DNA of 64,000 bases from Lignipirellula cremea (lineage in GTDB: Bacteria; Planctomycetota; Planctomycetia; Pirellulales; Pirellulaceae): contig NZ_CP036433.1 of assembly GCF_007751035.1 (NCBI RefSeq), forward strand, positions 4,569,001 to 4,633,000, given 5' to 3'. Numbering within the stretch: the first letter of the stretch is position 1; each line of letters begins with the position of its first letter. The translations under genes were made by a program, and so were the position numbers. Of the stretch, positions 10,476 through 19,972 are shown piece by piece. The notes under the pieces were generated by a model that worked only from the letters and a program-made list of their open reading frames with translations, ran no database searches and was not told where the DNA came from.

Positions 10476-11081
10476 TTACAGGGCGGCGAAGTTCTGCAGT
10501 ACGCGGAGACCGTTGGCCTGGCTTTTTTCCGGGTGGAACTGCGTGGCGTACAGATTGTCCTTCCATACGGCGGCGCAAAACGGCTGATGGTAGTCGGCTT
10601 CGATGGCGACCAGCGCCGGGTCGACCGGAACGACATAGTACGAGTGGACGAAGTAGAAGTACGCCTTTTCGTCGATCCCTTCAAAGACAGGCGGTCGCTG
10701 GCGGAAGTGCACCTGGTTCCAGCCCATGTGCGGCACCTTGTACTCTTTCGGTAGTTCGAAGCGTCGGACTTCGCCGGGCAGAATGCCCAGGCCTTCGTGC
10801 TGGCCGTCTTCGTAGCCCGTTTCAAACAGCATCTGCAGACCCAGGCAGATACCAAGAAACGGCTTGCCCGCGGCGATTGCCTCGCGGATCGGCTCGACCA
10901 GTCCGCGTCGCCGAAGTTCGGCGACAGCGTCGGCAAACGCTCCGACTCCCGGCAGAACGATCTTGTCCGCCGCTTCGATCGACTGGGGGGTGCTGGCGAT
11001 CAGGGCCTCGCTGCCGACTTTTTCGAAGCCTTTTTGCACGCTTCGAAGATTTCCCATCTGATAGTCAATGATTGTGATCAT
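10476..11081 (-). CDS. hisH: imidazole glycerol phosphate synthase, glutamine amidotransferase subunit
   Basis: A 201-residue class I glutaminase that supplies ammonia to HisF in histidine synthesis. The nucleophile is Cys79 in GKPFLGICLGLQMLFE. The His183/Glu185 pair is in ATQFHPEKS. The N-terminal oxyanion segment VLPGVGAFADA is present, and the length is normal. It stands apart from hisD-hisC-hisB (40.5-43.6 kb), and no hisF is visible. It converges with the PP2C gene (36 bp between stops). ispH lies upstream on the same strand with a 114 bp gap. Confidence 0.95.
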   Translation of the reverse strand: MITIIDYQMGNLRSVQKGFEKVGSEALIASTPQSIEAADKIVLPGVGAFADAVAELRRRGLVEPIREAIAAGKPFLGICLGLQMLFETGYEDGQHEGLGILPGEVRRFELPKEYKVPHMGWNQVHFRQRPPVFEGIDEKAYFYFVHSYYVVPVDPALVAIEADYHQPFCAAVWKDNLYATQFHPEKSQANGLRVLQNFAAL

Positions 11082-11195
11082 GCAGCAATTCTCATGAATG
11101 CAAAGGCGTCGCCAGGCAGAGGGAGGAAACCAGCAGCCGGTTGCTGGCCCTTCATCGGGGGCAAGGCGTTCAGGCGGGGCGTCCTGGACGGCGCA

Positions 11196-12137
11196 CTATT
11201 TGGGACTCGCTCCGAGTTCCCGCAGCGGACGGGGCAGGGGGAAATGCACTTCCTCTTCACGGATGGAGCGGATCTCCACAGTGGCGTTGAATCTCACTTT
11301 TAAATGATCGACGCATCCCTGCACAACGGACTCGGGGGCGCTGGCGCCGGCCGTGATTAGCACCGCATTTTTCCCGGCGAACCAGCCGTCATCGATATCG
11401 CCTGCGCCGTCGATCAGGTGGGCGTCGACCCCTTTTTCGGCCGCGAGCTCTCGCAACCTCTGACTGTTGGAACTGTTCTGGCTGCCTAGCACCAGCACCA
11501 GGTCGGCCTCAGGCGCAAGCACGGAAACGGCCTCCTGGCGGTTCTGGGTGGCGTAACAGATATCGTCCTTGGGGGGACCTTCCAGTTGCGGGAAACGCTC
11601 CTTGAGCACGCGTATGATGCGATTCGCATCGTCGACAGAAAGCGTCGTCTGGGTCAGGTAAGCGAGCTTCGTGCCAGCAGGAAACTCGATTTTCTGGGCC
11701 TGTTCGACCGACTCTACCAGGACGATCGCTTCCGGAGCTTCGCCCATGGTGCCGACGACTTCGTCGTGGCCGTCGTGGCCGATCAGGATGATCGTGTACT
11801 TTTCCCGGGCGTAACGGATCGCCTCCAGGTGAACTTTGGTCACCAGCGGGCAGGTGGCGTCGATAGCGACCAGGCGCCGTTCTTTGGCGTAACGACGGAT
11901 CTCGGGCGACACGCCGTGGGCGGAAAACAGCAGGTGCGAACCCTCGGGGACTTCGCTCAGGTGGTCGACAAATACGGCGCCTTTTTCACGAAACGTTTCG
12001 ACCACAAATTTGTTGTGGACGATTTCGTGAAACACATAAATGGGGGTGCCAAACGCTTTGATGGCCAGGTCCAGGCTTTCAATCGCCATGTTGACGCCGG
12101 CGCAAAAACCCCGCGGCGCTGCCAGGATGATTTTCAT
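11196..12137 (-). CDS. ispH: 4-hydroxy-3-methylbut-2-enyl diphosphate reductase
   Basis: A 313-residue [4Fe-4S] enzyme for the last step of the MEP isoprenoid pathway, giving IPP and DMAPP. The three cluster cysteines are Cys12 (RGFCAGV), Cys96 (DATCPLV) and Cys194 (DICYATQNR). Substrate-binding His41, His74 and His124 and catalytic Glu126 (GHDGHDEVVGT) are all visible. The C-terminal LITAGASAPESVV motif is typical. An AGGAG precedes the ATG. It is upstream of hisH on the same strand, and the terminator at 12257-12286 insulates it from the large surface-protein gene. Confidence 0.95.
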   Translation of the reverse strand: MKIILAAPRGFCAGVNMAIESLDLAIKAFGTPIYVFHEIVHNKFVVETFREKGAVFVDHLSEVPEGSHLLFSAHGVSPEIRRYAKERRLVAIDATCPLVTKVHLEAIRYAREKYTIILIGHDGHDEVVGTMGEAPEAIVLVESVEQAQKIEFPAGTKLAYLTQTTLSVDDANRIIRVLKERFPQLEGPPKDDICYATQNRQEAVSVLAPEADLVLVLGSQNSSNSQRLRELAAEKGVDAHLIDGAGDIDDGWFAGKNAVLITAGASAPESVVQGCVDHLKVRFNATVEIRSIREEEVHFPLPRPLRELGASPK

Positions 12138-12256
12138 TTCAGGAGTTCTCCTCGGTTTTCACTTTATCATACGCCAGTCTTGCCGGATCGGACAGGCGAG
12201 TCAGGCGGTTCCACCGCCGAGTTTTGGAGGGTCGTCAGGAGGCAAGAAAAGGAAAA

Positions 12257-12286
12257 AGGGCGGCGACTCGGTTGAGTCGCCGCCCT
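12257..12286 (-). terminator. intrinsic terminator for the leftward beta-helix gene
   Basis: A perfect 13 bp stem (AGGGCGGCGACTC, 12257-12269, with its complement at 12274-12286) and a 4-base loop. Read leftward it is followed by TTTTTCCTTTTCTT. It lies 34 bp past the stop codon of the large gene, so it should end that transcript before ispH. Confidence 0.85.
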
Positions 12287-12320
12287 GGGGTTTTACGTCA
12301 GGCGTTGCGGTATTCTATCC

Positions 12321-15300
12321 TTACGGAGTGAAAGTGCCGGGGACGCCGTTGGTGCTGATGTCGATCGTTCCGCCGCCCATGTTGGGGGTGAAGTCGCGGA
12401 AGCCGAGCGAACCGCCGCCCAGGTTGACCGAAGTGGCTGCGTTGCCGGTCGAGGTCTCCATCGTACCGTTGCCGTTAGTGCCGGCGACGCCGAAGAGCCA
12501 GGCGGTCGAATTGTTGGTGTTGCCCAGGTTGACCGAATTGTTGTTGAAGCTGTAAGTCGGTCCACCCAGCGACGGGTCAAGCATATCGAACACGTTCACG
12601 TTGTTGCCGCTGCCGGCGACGGTGACGACCATGTTGTTGACCTCTCGACGTCCGCCGGTCTCACCGTTGTGGCGGAAGCGGAAGCCAGAGGTTCCCGCGG
12701 TGTTCAGCGTCATGACGCCGCCGCCGACAATAAAGTTGGTGTTGTCGCCGATCGAGCTCAGACTCACGCCGTCGGAGGCCGGAGCACTGACGTTGAGAGT
12801 ACCCGTCGTGAACGAGGAGTTGTCGGTCAGGTTAGCAAGTCGCAGGCCGAAGGTGCTGCTGTTGCTCGACGAGGCGCTCGTCAGGTTGATGTTGGCCAGA
12901 GTCGTAGCGATGCTCACCGAAGGTCCGCCGTTGGCGCTGATCACGCCGTCGGTGACGGTGAGCAGCGTGTTGTTGTTGCCGAACAGGCCGGCAGTGGCGG
13001 CGCCGTTGCTGGTAACCTGCAGGTCGGCGAAGCGAACCTCGCCGGTGGCCCCGGTGTTGTTGGTCACTTGGATAACGCCCTGGTTGGCTACGCTGGAAGT
13101 AGCGCGGATGGTGTTGTTAAAGATGTACTGCGAGTCGGCCCCGGAGTTGGTGGAGACCAGCACGCCCGCTCCGGTGTCGGTGATATCGCCGCCGTTGAAG
13201 GTGATATCGCCTCCGGTGGTATTGGAGATGACCACCGAACGGCCGACCGAATTCACAATACCCGCGGCTCCCAGGTTGACCGCCACATCGTTTTGACCGC
13301 CGAGGACGCTAAACGCTGTTCCCGTGGCCCCGGCAATTCTCAGGTCCGAGAAGTTGATCGTACCATCGGAGGCTCCGTTGCCGGTGATGGAAACGCCCCG
13401 GCCTTCGACGGTGGTGATGCTGGTGATGCCGCTAAAGTTGACATCCGTTCCCGGCATGACCGTATCGGCAATGTTGATGAGGGAGATGCCGGTGCCGCCG
13501 CCGGTGAGGTTGTTGATGGTGGAGTTGACGATGTTGACGTTCGAGTTGTTGTTCACGATCAGGCCGTCGGAGTCCACCGCAGAGATGTTGAGGTTGTTGA
13601 CGTTAAAGGAGGAACCGATCGTGTTGTTGCTGATATTCACCGCTGCGGTGCCAGCGACGCCGCCGGCCGTGTTGGCCACGGTGATGGTGTCCGCACTGAA
13701 GTCCAGGTTCGAGTTCGACACATCCACGCCGGTGGCCACATCCAGGCCGCTGACGTTAATGGCGCCGACCACATCAAAGTCTCCTGTCGCCTGGTTCAGC
13801 CGCAGGCCAACCGTATTGCTAAGCGAGGAGGTTACACTGGCCAGCGAGACGTCGACCGCCGTGTTGGAAATGTCGACGGCCGGACCGTTGGTCGAGTTGA
13901 CCGTACCGGTCGCAATGTTCAACAAAGTGTCGTTCGAAGCGAACAGGCCCGTGGTGCCGGCGCCGGTGCTGGTGATGCGAAGATCGTTGAAGTTGATCGA
14001 ACCGCCGGCTCCGGTGTTGTTGGTCAGTTCGACCGCTCCCACCGTAGCGACCGCTGAGTTCACCGTGACGGTGTTCAGGAAGCTGTAGGTGGAGGTGGCG
14101 CCGGTGTTGTTATTGATGGCGATGCCGGAACCATTGTCGACGATATTCGACCCGCTAAAGGTCACGTTGCCGCCGGTGGTGTTGGTGATCGAAACCGACC
14201 GGGCGGAGGAATTCGCCAGACCGGAGCCGCCCAGGATCACGTTGACGTTGTTCTCGCCGCCGCTGATGTTGAAGGCGTCGCCCACCGAATTGCTGAGGCG
14301 GAGATCGGCAAAGTTAATGGTCCCATTGTCGCCCGCATTACCGGCGATGGAAACACCCTGGCCGTCAACCCCGTTGATAACCGTGGTGCCGGTGAAGTTG
14401 ACATCATTCGCCTGGTTGGTAAGAACGATGCCGCTGCCGCCATTGAACACGTTGGTGATATTCGAAGCACCCACGGTGACGCCGATCGTGTTGTCGACAA
14501 CCAGACCGTCGGAATCGAGATTGTTCATGTTCAGCTGGACGAAGTTAAACCGCGATCCAGGGACCACGTTGTCGCGGAGTAGCACGCCGGCCCCGCCGGC
14601 AGCACCGCCCAGGGTGTTGTTGATCGACGCGGAGTTGACGTCGACCGTCAGCAGCCCGGAGTTGGTGATTTCGACGCCGTTGATCACGTCGACCCCTGAG
14701 ACCGCCAGCAAGCCGCGGATATTGAGCGAACCGGAAACCCGGTCCAGGCGGACGCCGGTGGTCAGGCTGTCGCTGGAAACGACATTGGAAAGGGTAATGT
14801 CGATGGCCGTCGGGTCGATGTCGATGGCAGGTCCATTGACCGCGGTGATCGAACCGGCATTGATTCCGATGAATCCGCTGTTCGAAGCGATCAGGCCGCC
14901 GCCGTTCTGGTTGTTGATATTGAGCACGTTAAAGTCGATCGTCGCGCCGGTGTTGTTCTGGAGCGAAACCGCATCCGCCAGCAGCAGGGTGCCGGCGCGG
15001 TTGACCGTGGCGACGCCGAAGTTAGCGTCGAGGCCGACCGAGTTCTGAATGAGAATACCTTGCTGGGCCGAGTCAGTGACCGTGAGTTCGCTGATGTTGG
15101 CCGTGCCGGTCGTATTCTGGATCACCAGGCCGCTGGTGCTGGCGCTGTTGCTGGTGGTGCGGCTGAACAAGTTGAACGTACCGCTCATGTTGTCCAGCAG
15201 GATGGCTTCCGAACCGGTGGTGGTGACCAGACCGTTCTGGATGGTGACAACCGAGCCGGCCGTCGTATTCGCCACGCGAATCGGGTTCAAGCCGGGCTGC

Positions 15301-16949
15301 ACGACCAGGCCGTTGATATCAATCGAACCGCCATCGAAGTTAAAGTTGGGCGTGCCCCCGAAAATGTCGATGCCGCGGCCGTCAAGCTGTGTCATCGAGG
15401 TCTGCGTCACCACCTGCTGGCTGCCGGCCGGGGCGTTGCGGAACACAATACCATCGTTGCGGACGCCGCCGTCGGTGCCGCTGATGTTGTTCTGGTCGAT
15501 CGTCGTCAGGCCGCCCGCGGCGTCGCCGTAGATAGCCGAGGAGGCAGCGATCAGCGGGAAGTTAAACCCACGCACGGTATTGTCGTTGGCCAGCGTCACC
15601 GCCGGGCCGCCGTCGAGGTTGCCGATGCTGGGGATCGGGCCGCCATCGTCGATCAGCAGGTCGTAGGTGCCCGCGTTCGCCGAGGCCAAGGGATGCACCG
15701 TGCCGCCGCCCAGCAACTGCTGGTTGTTCTGCATCACGATCCCGCGATCCTGGCCGGTGGTGTCGTTGCCGAAGATGCTGCGGTTCTTCACGAAGATGAT
15801 ATCGAAAGGACTGGAGTTGGCTTCGGCGTCTGCCAGTTCGTCGTACGGATTCTCAAAGGTGCCATTGCCGCCGGTAACCGTGTTGTCGACGTAAATGATG
15901 TTAAACCGCTCGCCGTTGGCCGCATTGATCAGGAAGACCGGGTCCTGGTGGGCGCGAACAATGTGGTCGTTGCGGACCGTGCGTTCCAGGTCGCGGCCAT
16001 TCCGGTCGTAAGCGGCGCCGCCGCCAAACTCATAGGTGGCTCGCAGGACAAACGTGGTTTTGAACACGTCGTCGTGGTTGATTTCCGTTTCCAGGCCGAT
16101 GCCGTTAATGGTTTTCAGCGCAACGCGACCTTTGAAACCGCCGAACCCTTCAGCGAATTGGCTGGTGCTGGTGTAGTAGTAACCGCCCAGATCAAGCGTA
16201 GCGCCAAACATGGCGAGGTTCGGCAGCGGCACGCGAACCGACGCGTCAAAACCCCGCATGCCCACATCGTACCCTTGCTGCAGCAGAATGTTATTGCCGA
16301 AAAAGGGCGTGCCGACGTTGCCAATCTCATAGGCGGTTTCGCCGATCGGAATGTAACCGTTGGCGTAGAAGTCGAAGATCGGGTTTTTGAGCTTGGCCGA
16401 AACGCCAACCTGGTCGAACGAATGCCCGAAATTGCGGTACTCGTCGTTGTCGCGGTCGTACCAGAAGCTCAGGTAGACGTCGGTGTGGGCAGGCTCAATG
16501 GTAAAGCCGCGTTCCAGACCGATGTTGCCAAAGAACTGGCCGTCGTCGACATCCAGATGCAACCTGTTTTCCAGCATCCAGCGACCACGAAGGAAGTCTT
16601 CCCCCAGTCGGGTTTTGGCGCCTACGGTGAAGTAGGTGTCCCGATAACCCAGACCGCGGTTTGCTCCGTTCACGGAGAACCAGAAGATGCCGGGGAAGGT
16701 CGGAGCTGTCCACTCCGATACGATTGGACCCTGGTTGACCGGACCGCCAGCAAACCCGCCCTGTCCGCCGTACGTTGGGACACCGCCTCCGGGAATCGCG
16801 AAGCCGCTCTCGGCGCCGCCCGGAATGCCGTACCCGCCCGCCTGGCCGGGGTCGTAGTTAAACTGGTTCTGGCCGAGAAGGTCGCCGGCGGACCAGGACA
16901 CCGCCCCGCAGGCGACGCCGATCATGAGCAGTCGTAAGATGGCTTTCAT
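12321..16949 (-). CDS. giant outer-membrane/surface protein: inverse-autotransporter beta-barrel-like domain plus right-handed beta-helix repeats
   Basis: A 1542-residue exported protein. A signal peptide covers about residues 1-26 (LLMIGVACGAVSWSAG). A Gly/Gln-rich linker is followed at about 60-330 by an aromatic-rich, alternating segment like IAT_beta (inverse autotransporter barrel), with repeated YF/FYANG/GGYYYTST strands. A junction motif (YVDNTVTGGNGTFENPYDEL) leads into more than 1000 residues of Asn/Thr/Gly/Val-rich parallel beta-helix. The passenger contains two long repeats of about 319 residues and a partial third, aligned at NGPAIDID (near 14835), NGPAVDIS (near 13880) and GGPSVSIA (near 12925). 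The ATG at 16949 has GGGAGAC upstream. An in-frame extension to 17246 lacks a signal peptide. Inverse autotransporters place the barrel first and the passenger last, as here. The binding target is unknown. Confidence 0.8.
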   Translation of the reverse strand: MKAILRLLMIGVACGAVSWSAGDLLGQNQFNYDPGQAGGYGIPGGAESGFAIPGGGVPTYGGQGGFAGGPVNQGPIVSEWTAPTFPGIFWFSVNGANRGLGYRDTYFTVGAKTRLGEDFLRGRWMLENRLHLDVDDGQFFGNIGLERGFTIEPAHTDVYLSFWYDRDNDEYRNFGHSFDQVGVSAKLKNPIFDFYANGYIPIGETAYEIGNVGTPFFGNNILLQQGYDVGMRGFDASVRVPLPNLAMFGATLDLGGYYYTSTSQFAEGFGGFKGRVALKTINGIGLETEINHDDVFKTTFVLRATYEFGGGAAYDRNGRDLERTVRNDHIVRAHQDPVFLINAANGERFNIIYVDNTVTGGNGTFENPYDELADAEANSSPFDIIFVKNRSIFGNDTTGQDRGIVMQNNQQLLGGGTVHPLASANAGTYDLLIDDGGPIPSIGNLDGGPAVTLANDNTVRGFNFPLIAASSAIYGDAAGGLTTIDQNNISGTDGGVRNDGIVFRNAPAGSQQVVTQTSMTQLDGRGIDIFGGTPNFNFDGGSIDINGLVVQPGLNPIRVANTTAGSVVTIQNGLVTTTGSEAILLDNMSGTFNLFSRTTSNSASTSGLVIQNTTGTANISELTVTDSAQQGILIQNSVGLDANFGVATVNRAGTLLLADAVSLQNNTGATIDFNVLNINNQNGGGLIASNSGFIGINAGSITAVNGPAIDIDPTAIDITLSNVVSSDSLTTGVRLDRVSGSLNIRGLLAVSGVDVINGVEITNSGLLTVDVNSASINNTLGGAAGGAGVLLRDNVVPGSRFNFVQLNMNNLDSDGLVVDNTIGVTVGASNITNVFNGGSGIVLTNQANDVNFTGTTVINGVDGQGVSIAGNAGDNGTINFADLRLSNSVGDAFNISGGENNVNVILGGSGLANSSARSVSITNTTGGNVTFSGSNIVDNGSGIAINNNTGATSTYSFLNTVTVNSAVATVGAVELTNNTGAGGSINFNDLRITSTGAGTTGLFASNDTLLNIATGTVNSTNGPAVDISNTAVDVSLASVTSSLSNTVGLRLNQATGDFDVVGAINVSGLDVATGVDVSNSNLDFSADTITVANTAGGVAGTAAVNISNNTIGSSFNVNNLNISAVDSDGLIVNNNSNVNIVNSTINNLTGGGTGISLINIADTVMPGTDVNFSGITSITTVEGRGVSITGNGASDGTINFSDLRIAGATGTAFSVLGGQNDVAVNLGAAGIVNSVGRSVVISNTTGGDITFNGGDITDTGAGVLVSTNSGADSQYIFNNTIRATSSVANQGVIQVTNNTGATGEVRFADLQVTSNGAATAGLFGNNNTLLTVTDGVISANGGPSVSIATTLANINLTSASSSNSSTFGLRLANLTDNSSFTTGTLNVSAPASDGVSLSSIGDNTNFIVGGGVMTLNTAGTSGFRFRHNGETGGRREVNNMVVTVAGSGNNVNVFDMLDPSLGGPTYSFNNNSVNLGNTNNSTAWLFGVAGTNGNGTMETSTGNAATSVNLGGGSLGFRDFTPNMGGGTIDISTNGVPGTFTP

Positions 16950-17484
16950 CGAAGTCTCCCAAGTGTTTCGCAACCGGGGCGACTCACAGCCCGGCGAATT
17001 CTTGCCGTATCGAGAAGGGTAGATCCAAACGTCGCGAGTTTTTCCGGTTGTGACCACGATTCGAAGCGTCCCAGTCGTTCGAGGAATGTCGCGTGCGGCG
17101 AACGCCGCGAATGTTGACTCGTCAGGCGGCCTCGGAGCCACGAAATGGCTCCCAAGCCAGACAATATGCACAACTAGAAAAAGTGGCATTGTCGGAAGAA
17201 TCCATCGTCTAGTCCCAAGCCCTATCGTGAGAATTTTCCTGACCATTTATGCAACCGGTACACTTTCCCAGTCGCTACGTTAAAAATAGGGGAAATGCGT
17301 AACGTGCGGCGACGTTCCGATCCGATAATCGGGCCGCGAGACCGCAGGACGGCCCGAGAAATGCGTCCGGATTTCCTTTGAGATCGGTCCCGCGGCGAAA
17401 GGTAAACGGGTTGTTCCGTTTACGTCCGCGCTGACTCGGATGTGGAGCAAAGCTGGTCCGTAACAGGAGCCGGGAAAAGTAGAA
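16950..17484. other. Long leader/intergenic region upstream of the giant surface-protein gene
   Basis: About 535 bp without a supported gene. It includes a palindromic hairpin GTAAACGG-GTTGTT-CCGTTTAC at 17402-17423. The promoter of the leftward surface-protein gene must lie here, but no clear -35/-10 pair was picked out. The leader could be more than 300 nt. Confidence 0.4.
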
Positions 17485-17509
17485 AAGGCGGCCTGGTCAG
17501 GGCCGCCTT
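17485..17509 (-). terminator. intrinsic terminator for the leftward esterase gene
   Basis: A 9 bp perfect stem AAGGCGGCC (17485-17493) / GGCCGCCTT (17501-17509) with a 7-base loop. Read leftward it is followed by TTCTACTTTT. It lies 55 bp past the esterase stop codon. Confidence 0.75.
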
Positions 17510-17564
17510 GGTTGGATCGTGTGAGATTTAAAACCGTTCGAGAGCGCCAAGCGATTCGGGATGC

Positions 17565-18359
17565 TTAGGGACGCTTTTGCTCGAACAACCAGGCGTAAAA
17601 CTCGGGATTAACGTACGTCGCAGACCAGGAGTTATGCCCCACGCCGGGGTACTCTGTATATTTGGGTTTGCCGCCGGCTTTCTCAATGGCTTCAACCATG
17701 GCGCGTGAACGGGCCGTTTTGACGACCGTGTCGTTGCCGCCGTGAAACACCCAAAGCGGCGTGTTGACCAGCACTTTGGCATAGGCCGTATCCCCTCCAC
17801 CGCAGACCGGTGCGGCGGCGGCGAACATTTCCGGATGCCGCTGGATGGCGTCCCATGTGCCGTAACCCCCCATCGACAGGCCGGTTATATAAAGGCGATC
17901 GGCATCGATCGAGAACTCTTTCTGCAGGGCGGCCAGCAAGTCAAAGCAGCGCTGCAGATCGGCGGCGGGCTTTTCCGGCATGTCGTGGGCGGGAGCACTC
18001 CAGGGCGCATTGACCCACTGTTTTCCATTGGGACACTGGGGAGCGACGACAAAGGCTGGATACTTCTCACGATTTTCAGGAGAGGCGAAATCGTTGAGGC
18101 CGTGCATCAGCTGCTTGCGATTGTCGTTGCCCCGTTCGCCGGCGCCATGCAGGAACAGGACCAGGGGGTATTTCTTTGCCGGGTCGTAGTCCTGCGGTTT
18201 GAGCAAGCGGTACAAAAGAACGCCGTTTTCGCCGTCTTTGAACTCACGCGCTTCGTACAAATCCCGGTTATCGGCCGCATTTAACGGCATTGCCAGGAAA
18301 CCCCCCAGCAGACAGCAGCAGAGCAAACTTCCAATAATACCTGGGCGAGCGTTCGCCAT
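17565..18359 (-). CDS. secreted carboxylesterase / predicted peptidase (dienelactone-hydrolase-like alpha/beta fold)
   Basis: A 264-residue exported hydrolase. A signal peptide precedes NAADNRDLYEA (core GSLLCCCLLGGFLAM). The catalytic region shows LFLHGAGERGNDN (oxyanion), GLSMGGYGTWDA (nucleophile serine), FHGGNDTVV (Asp) and YPGVGHNSWS (His). This arrangement matches the COG4099 'predicted peptidase' and feruloyl-esterase-like group common in planctomycetes. The ATG at 18359 has AAGGAG upstream; an in-frame start at 18422 would spoil the signal peptide. It lies 76 bp downstream of the SUMF1-fold gene on the same strand and may share its transcript. A role in polysaccharide-ester removal outside the cytoplasm is likely but inferred. 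Confidence 0.82.
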   Translation of the reverse strand: MANARPGIIGSLLCCCLLGGFLAMPLNAADNRDLYEAREFKDGENGVLLYRLLKPQDYDPAKKYPLVLFLHGAGERGNDNRKQLMHGLNDFASPENREKYPAFVVAPQCPNGKQWVNAPWSAPAHDMPEKPAADLQRCFDLLAALQKEFSIDADRLYITGLSMGGYGTWDAIQRHPEMFAAAAPVCGGGDTAYAKVLVNTPLWVFHGGNDTVVKTARSRAMVEAIEKAGGKPKYTEYPGVGHNSWSATYVNPEFYAWLFEQKRP

Positions 18360-18435
18360 ACCAGCTCCTTCTCTTGACAACAGAACAGGGAGGCGCCGGA
18401 GGGGTTGCCGGCGCCAGAACAAGGCCGCCAGCGGC

Positions 18436-19608
18436 TTAACGGTTTAATTCTTCAATGGCATCGATCAGGGTGGGGTCGACGACGCCCAGGGCGCCGCGTC
18501 CTTCCTGTTCAATGCGATACATTACATCTTCCTGCACCAGTTCCAGGTCGGCTCGCCAGAACTTCTCCTGTTCTGCGCGGGGCGGAGGCTCCAGCGGGCG
18601 GAGCAGGCGAAAACCGACTCCCAGAGCGTAATCGCTGGTGAACCACCAGGGGCTGAGCGGAATATTGGGGTCTTCGGCGCGCCAGTCGTCGTCGTTCGAT
18701 TTGTGCCGCACGGCGCTGCGGCAACCGACAGCCACGTCATCAAAAGAACCGCCTCGCACCACGCGGGGATAGAGTTTCGTGGGCCACTGCACCGCGTCGG
18801 CGGCTGCTACCGATTTGTCGGTAAAACGTTCGTAGCCTTTGGCTTCGTAGCCGTCGAGAACCCACTCCGACACATTTCCATGCATATCGTACAATCCCCA
18901 GGCGTTGGGCTTCTTCTGGCCAACCTTGTGGGTTTTGTCGTCTGCATTCTTGGTGAACCAGGCATAGTCACCAAGCTGCGCAGGATCGTCGCCGAATGAA
19001 AAGGCGGTTTTTGTACCGGCCCGGGCGGCGTGTTCCCATTCGGCTTCGGTCGGCAAGCGATAGAAGATTCCGCCAGTCAGAGACAGCCATTTAGTGTACT
19101 GTTTGGCGGCGTACTGGCTCATCGACAGGGCCGGCTGCTGCGGATCGGAACCGCTTTGAAAGGTGAAGCTGGGGTCGTAAAGATTGGACGGGGCCGTAAT
19201 GGCGTCGGCCCGGTTTTCGTCCGTCACGCGGCGCTCACGACGGGTGTCGAATTTTTTGAAAATGTCGTGCAGCGACATGAACTGCTTGTATTCGGCCCAG
19301 GTGATTTCGGTGGCGCTCATCCAGAACGGCTCCACTTGCACTTCAAACTGCGGGCCCTCGTCGTCCTTCCGGCCGGCTTCGCTCGCGGGACTGCCCAGGC
19401 GGAATTTCCCGCCCGGGATCGGCATCATTTTGAACACAACTTCGCTGCCCGGCAGGCGGCTTTCGTAGGGAACCATGTACCCGTGTGCGGTTTTTACAAA
19501 AGGACCCTTCGCCGGTTTCTCTTGCACCAGTCCGGGCGTATCCACCGCCAAAGCAGGAGCCGCCGCCAGCAGAAGCAGCAGGGCGGCAAAACGATTCAAT
19601 TGAGTCAT
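18436..19608 (-). CDS. exported SUMF1 / formylglycine-generating-enzyme-fold protein
   Basis: A 390-residue protein with a signal peptide (FAALLLLLAAAPALA) and one FGE-sulfatase (SUMF1) domain: PIPGGKFRLGS, TEITWAEYKQFM, YRLPTEAEWEHAARAG, NAWGLYDMHGNVSEWVLDGY, VVRGGSFDD, and a final LGVGFRLLRPL. The catalytic cysteine pair of true FGEs in the region after RGGS is missing; only one Cys (GCRSAVRH) is there. It is therefore more likely a binding or structural family member than a sulfatase activator. The ATG at 19608 gives the signal peptide; in-frame sequence up to 19779 does not. The esterase gene follows 76 bp downstream. The partner is unknown. Confidence 0.85.
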   Translation of the reverse strand: MTQLNRFAALLLLLAAAPALAVDTPGLVQEKPAKGPFVKTAHGYMVPYESRLPGSEVVFKMMPIPGGKFRLGSPASEAGRKDDEGPQFEVQVEPFWMSATEITWAEYKQFMSLHDIFKKFDTRRERRVTDENRADAITAPSNLYDPSFTFQSGSDPQQPALSMSQYAAKQYTKWLSLTGGIFYRLPTEAEWEHAARAGTKTAFSFGDDPAQLGDYAWFTKNADDKTHKVGQKKPNAWGLYDMHGNVSEWVLDGYEAKGYERFTDKSVAAADAVQWPTKLYPRVVRGGSFDDVAVGCRSAVRHKSNDDDWRAEDPNIPLSPWWFTSDYALGVGFRLLRPLEPPPRAEQEKFWRADLELVQEDVMYRIEQEGRGALGVVDPTLIDAIEELNR

Positions 19609-19972
19609 AGCAATCAGAACAACGAGGTAAACGGGGTAATTCTCCAGGCCTACAGTATACGTCGAAAACGGCAGGCAAACAGCTCGCGACCGCCCTGTTT
19701 TCGAGGGGACCCGGCCGGCGGAGCTCCTGCTTTGACGCCGCTGGAGTATCTTCGGGACGACGCCTCGAAAACGCGTCAAGGGTCCTTGATTTCGCGTTCC
19801 TCGGTCGCCGCAGGGGTCGCCCCCCAGGACGTAAAGAAAATGGTGTTTTCGCGATACCTTGGCTTTGCTAGTATCCGCGCCGGCTGCTCAAGCCGTTTAC
19901 GAAACAACTCACTGCATTGCCGGCGTGCGGTTGGACGGACGTAGGTCGCAAGTCTCTGGAGACTCACCACAC
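19609..19972. other. Divergent intergenic region (SUMF1-fold gene / glmS)
   Basis: 364 bp between two divergent genes, so promoters for both are expected. A weak glmS promoter candidate is TTTCGC-N16-TAGTAT at 19847-19874. No glmS-ribozyme core was recognised. Nothing else was seen. Confidence 0.35.

Noticed and set aside
15060-16937. 625-codon plus-strand frame antisense to the beta-helix gene
   Set aside because: Its composition mirrors the sense gene's repeats; no start signal or protein family.
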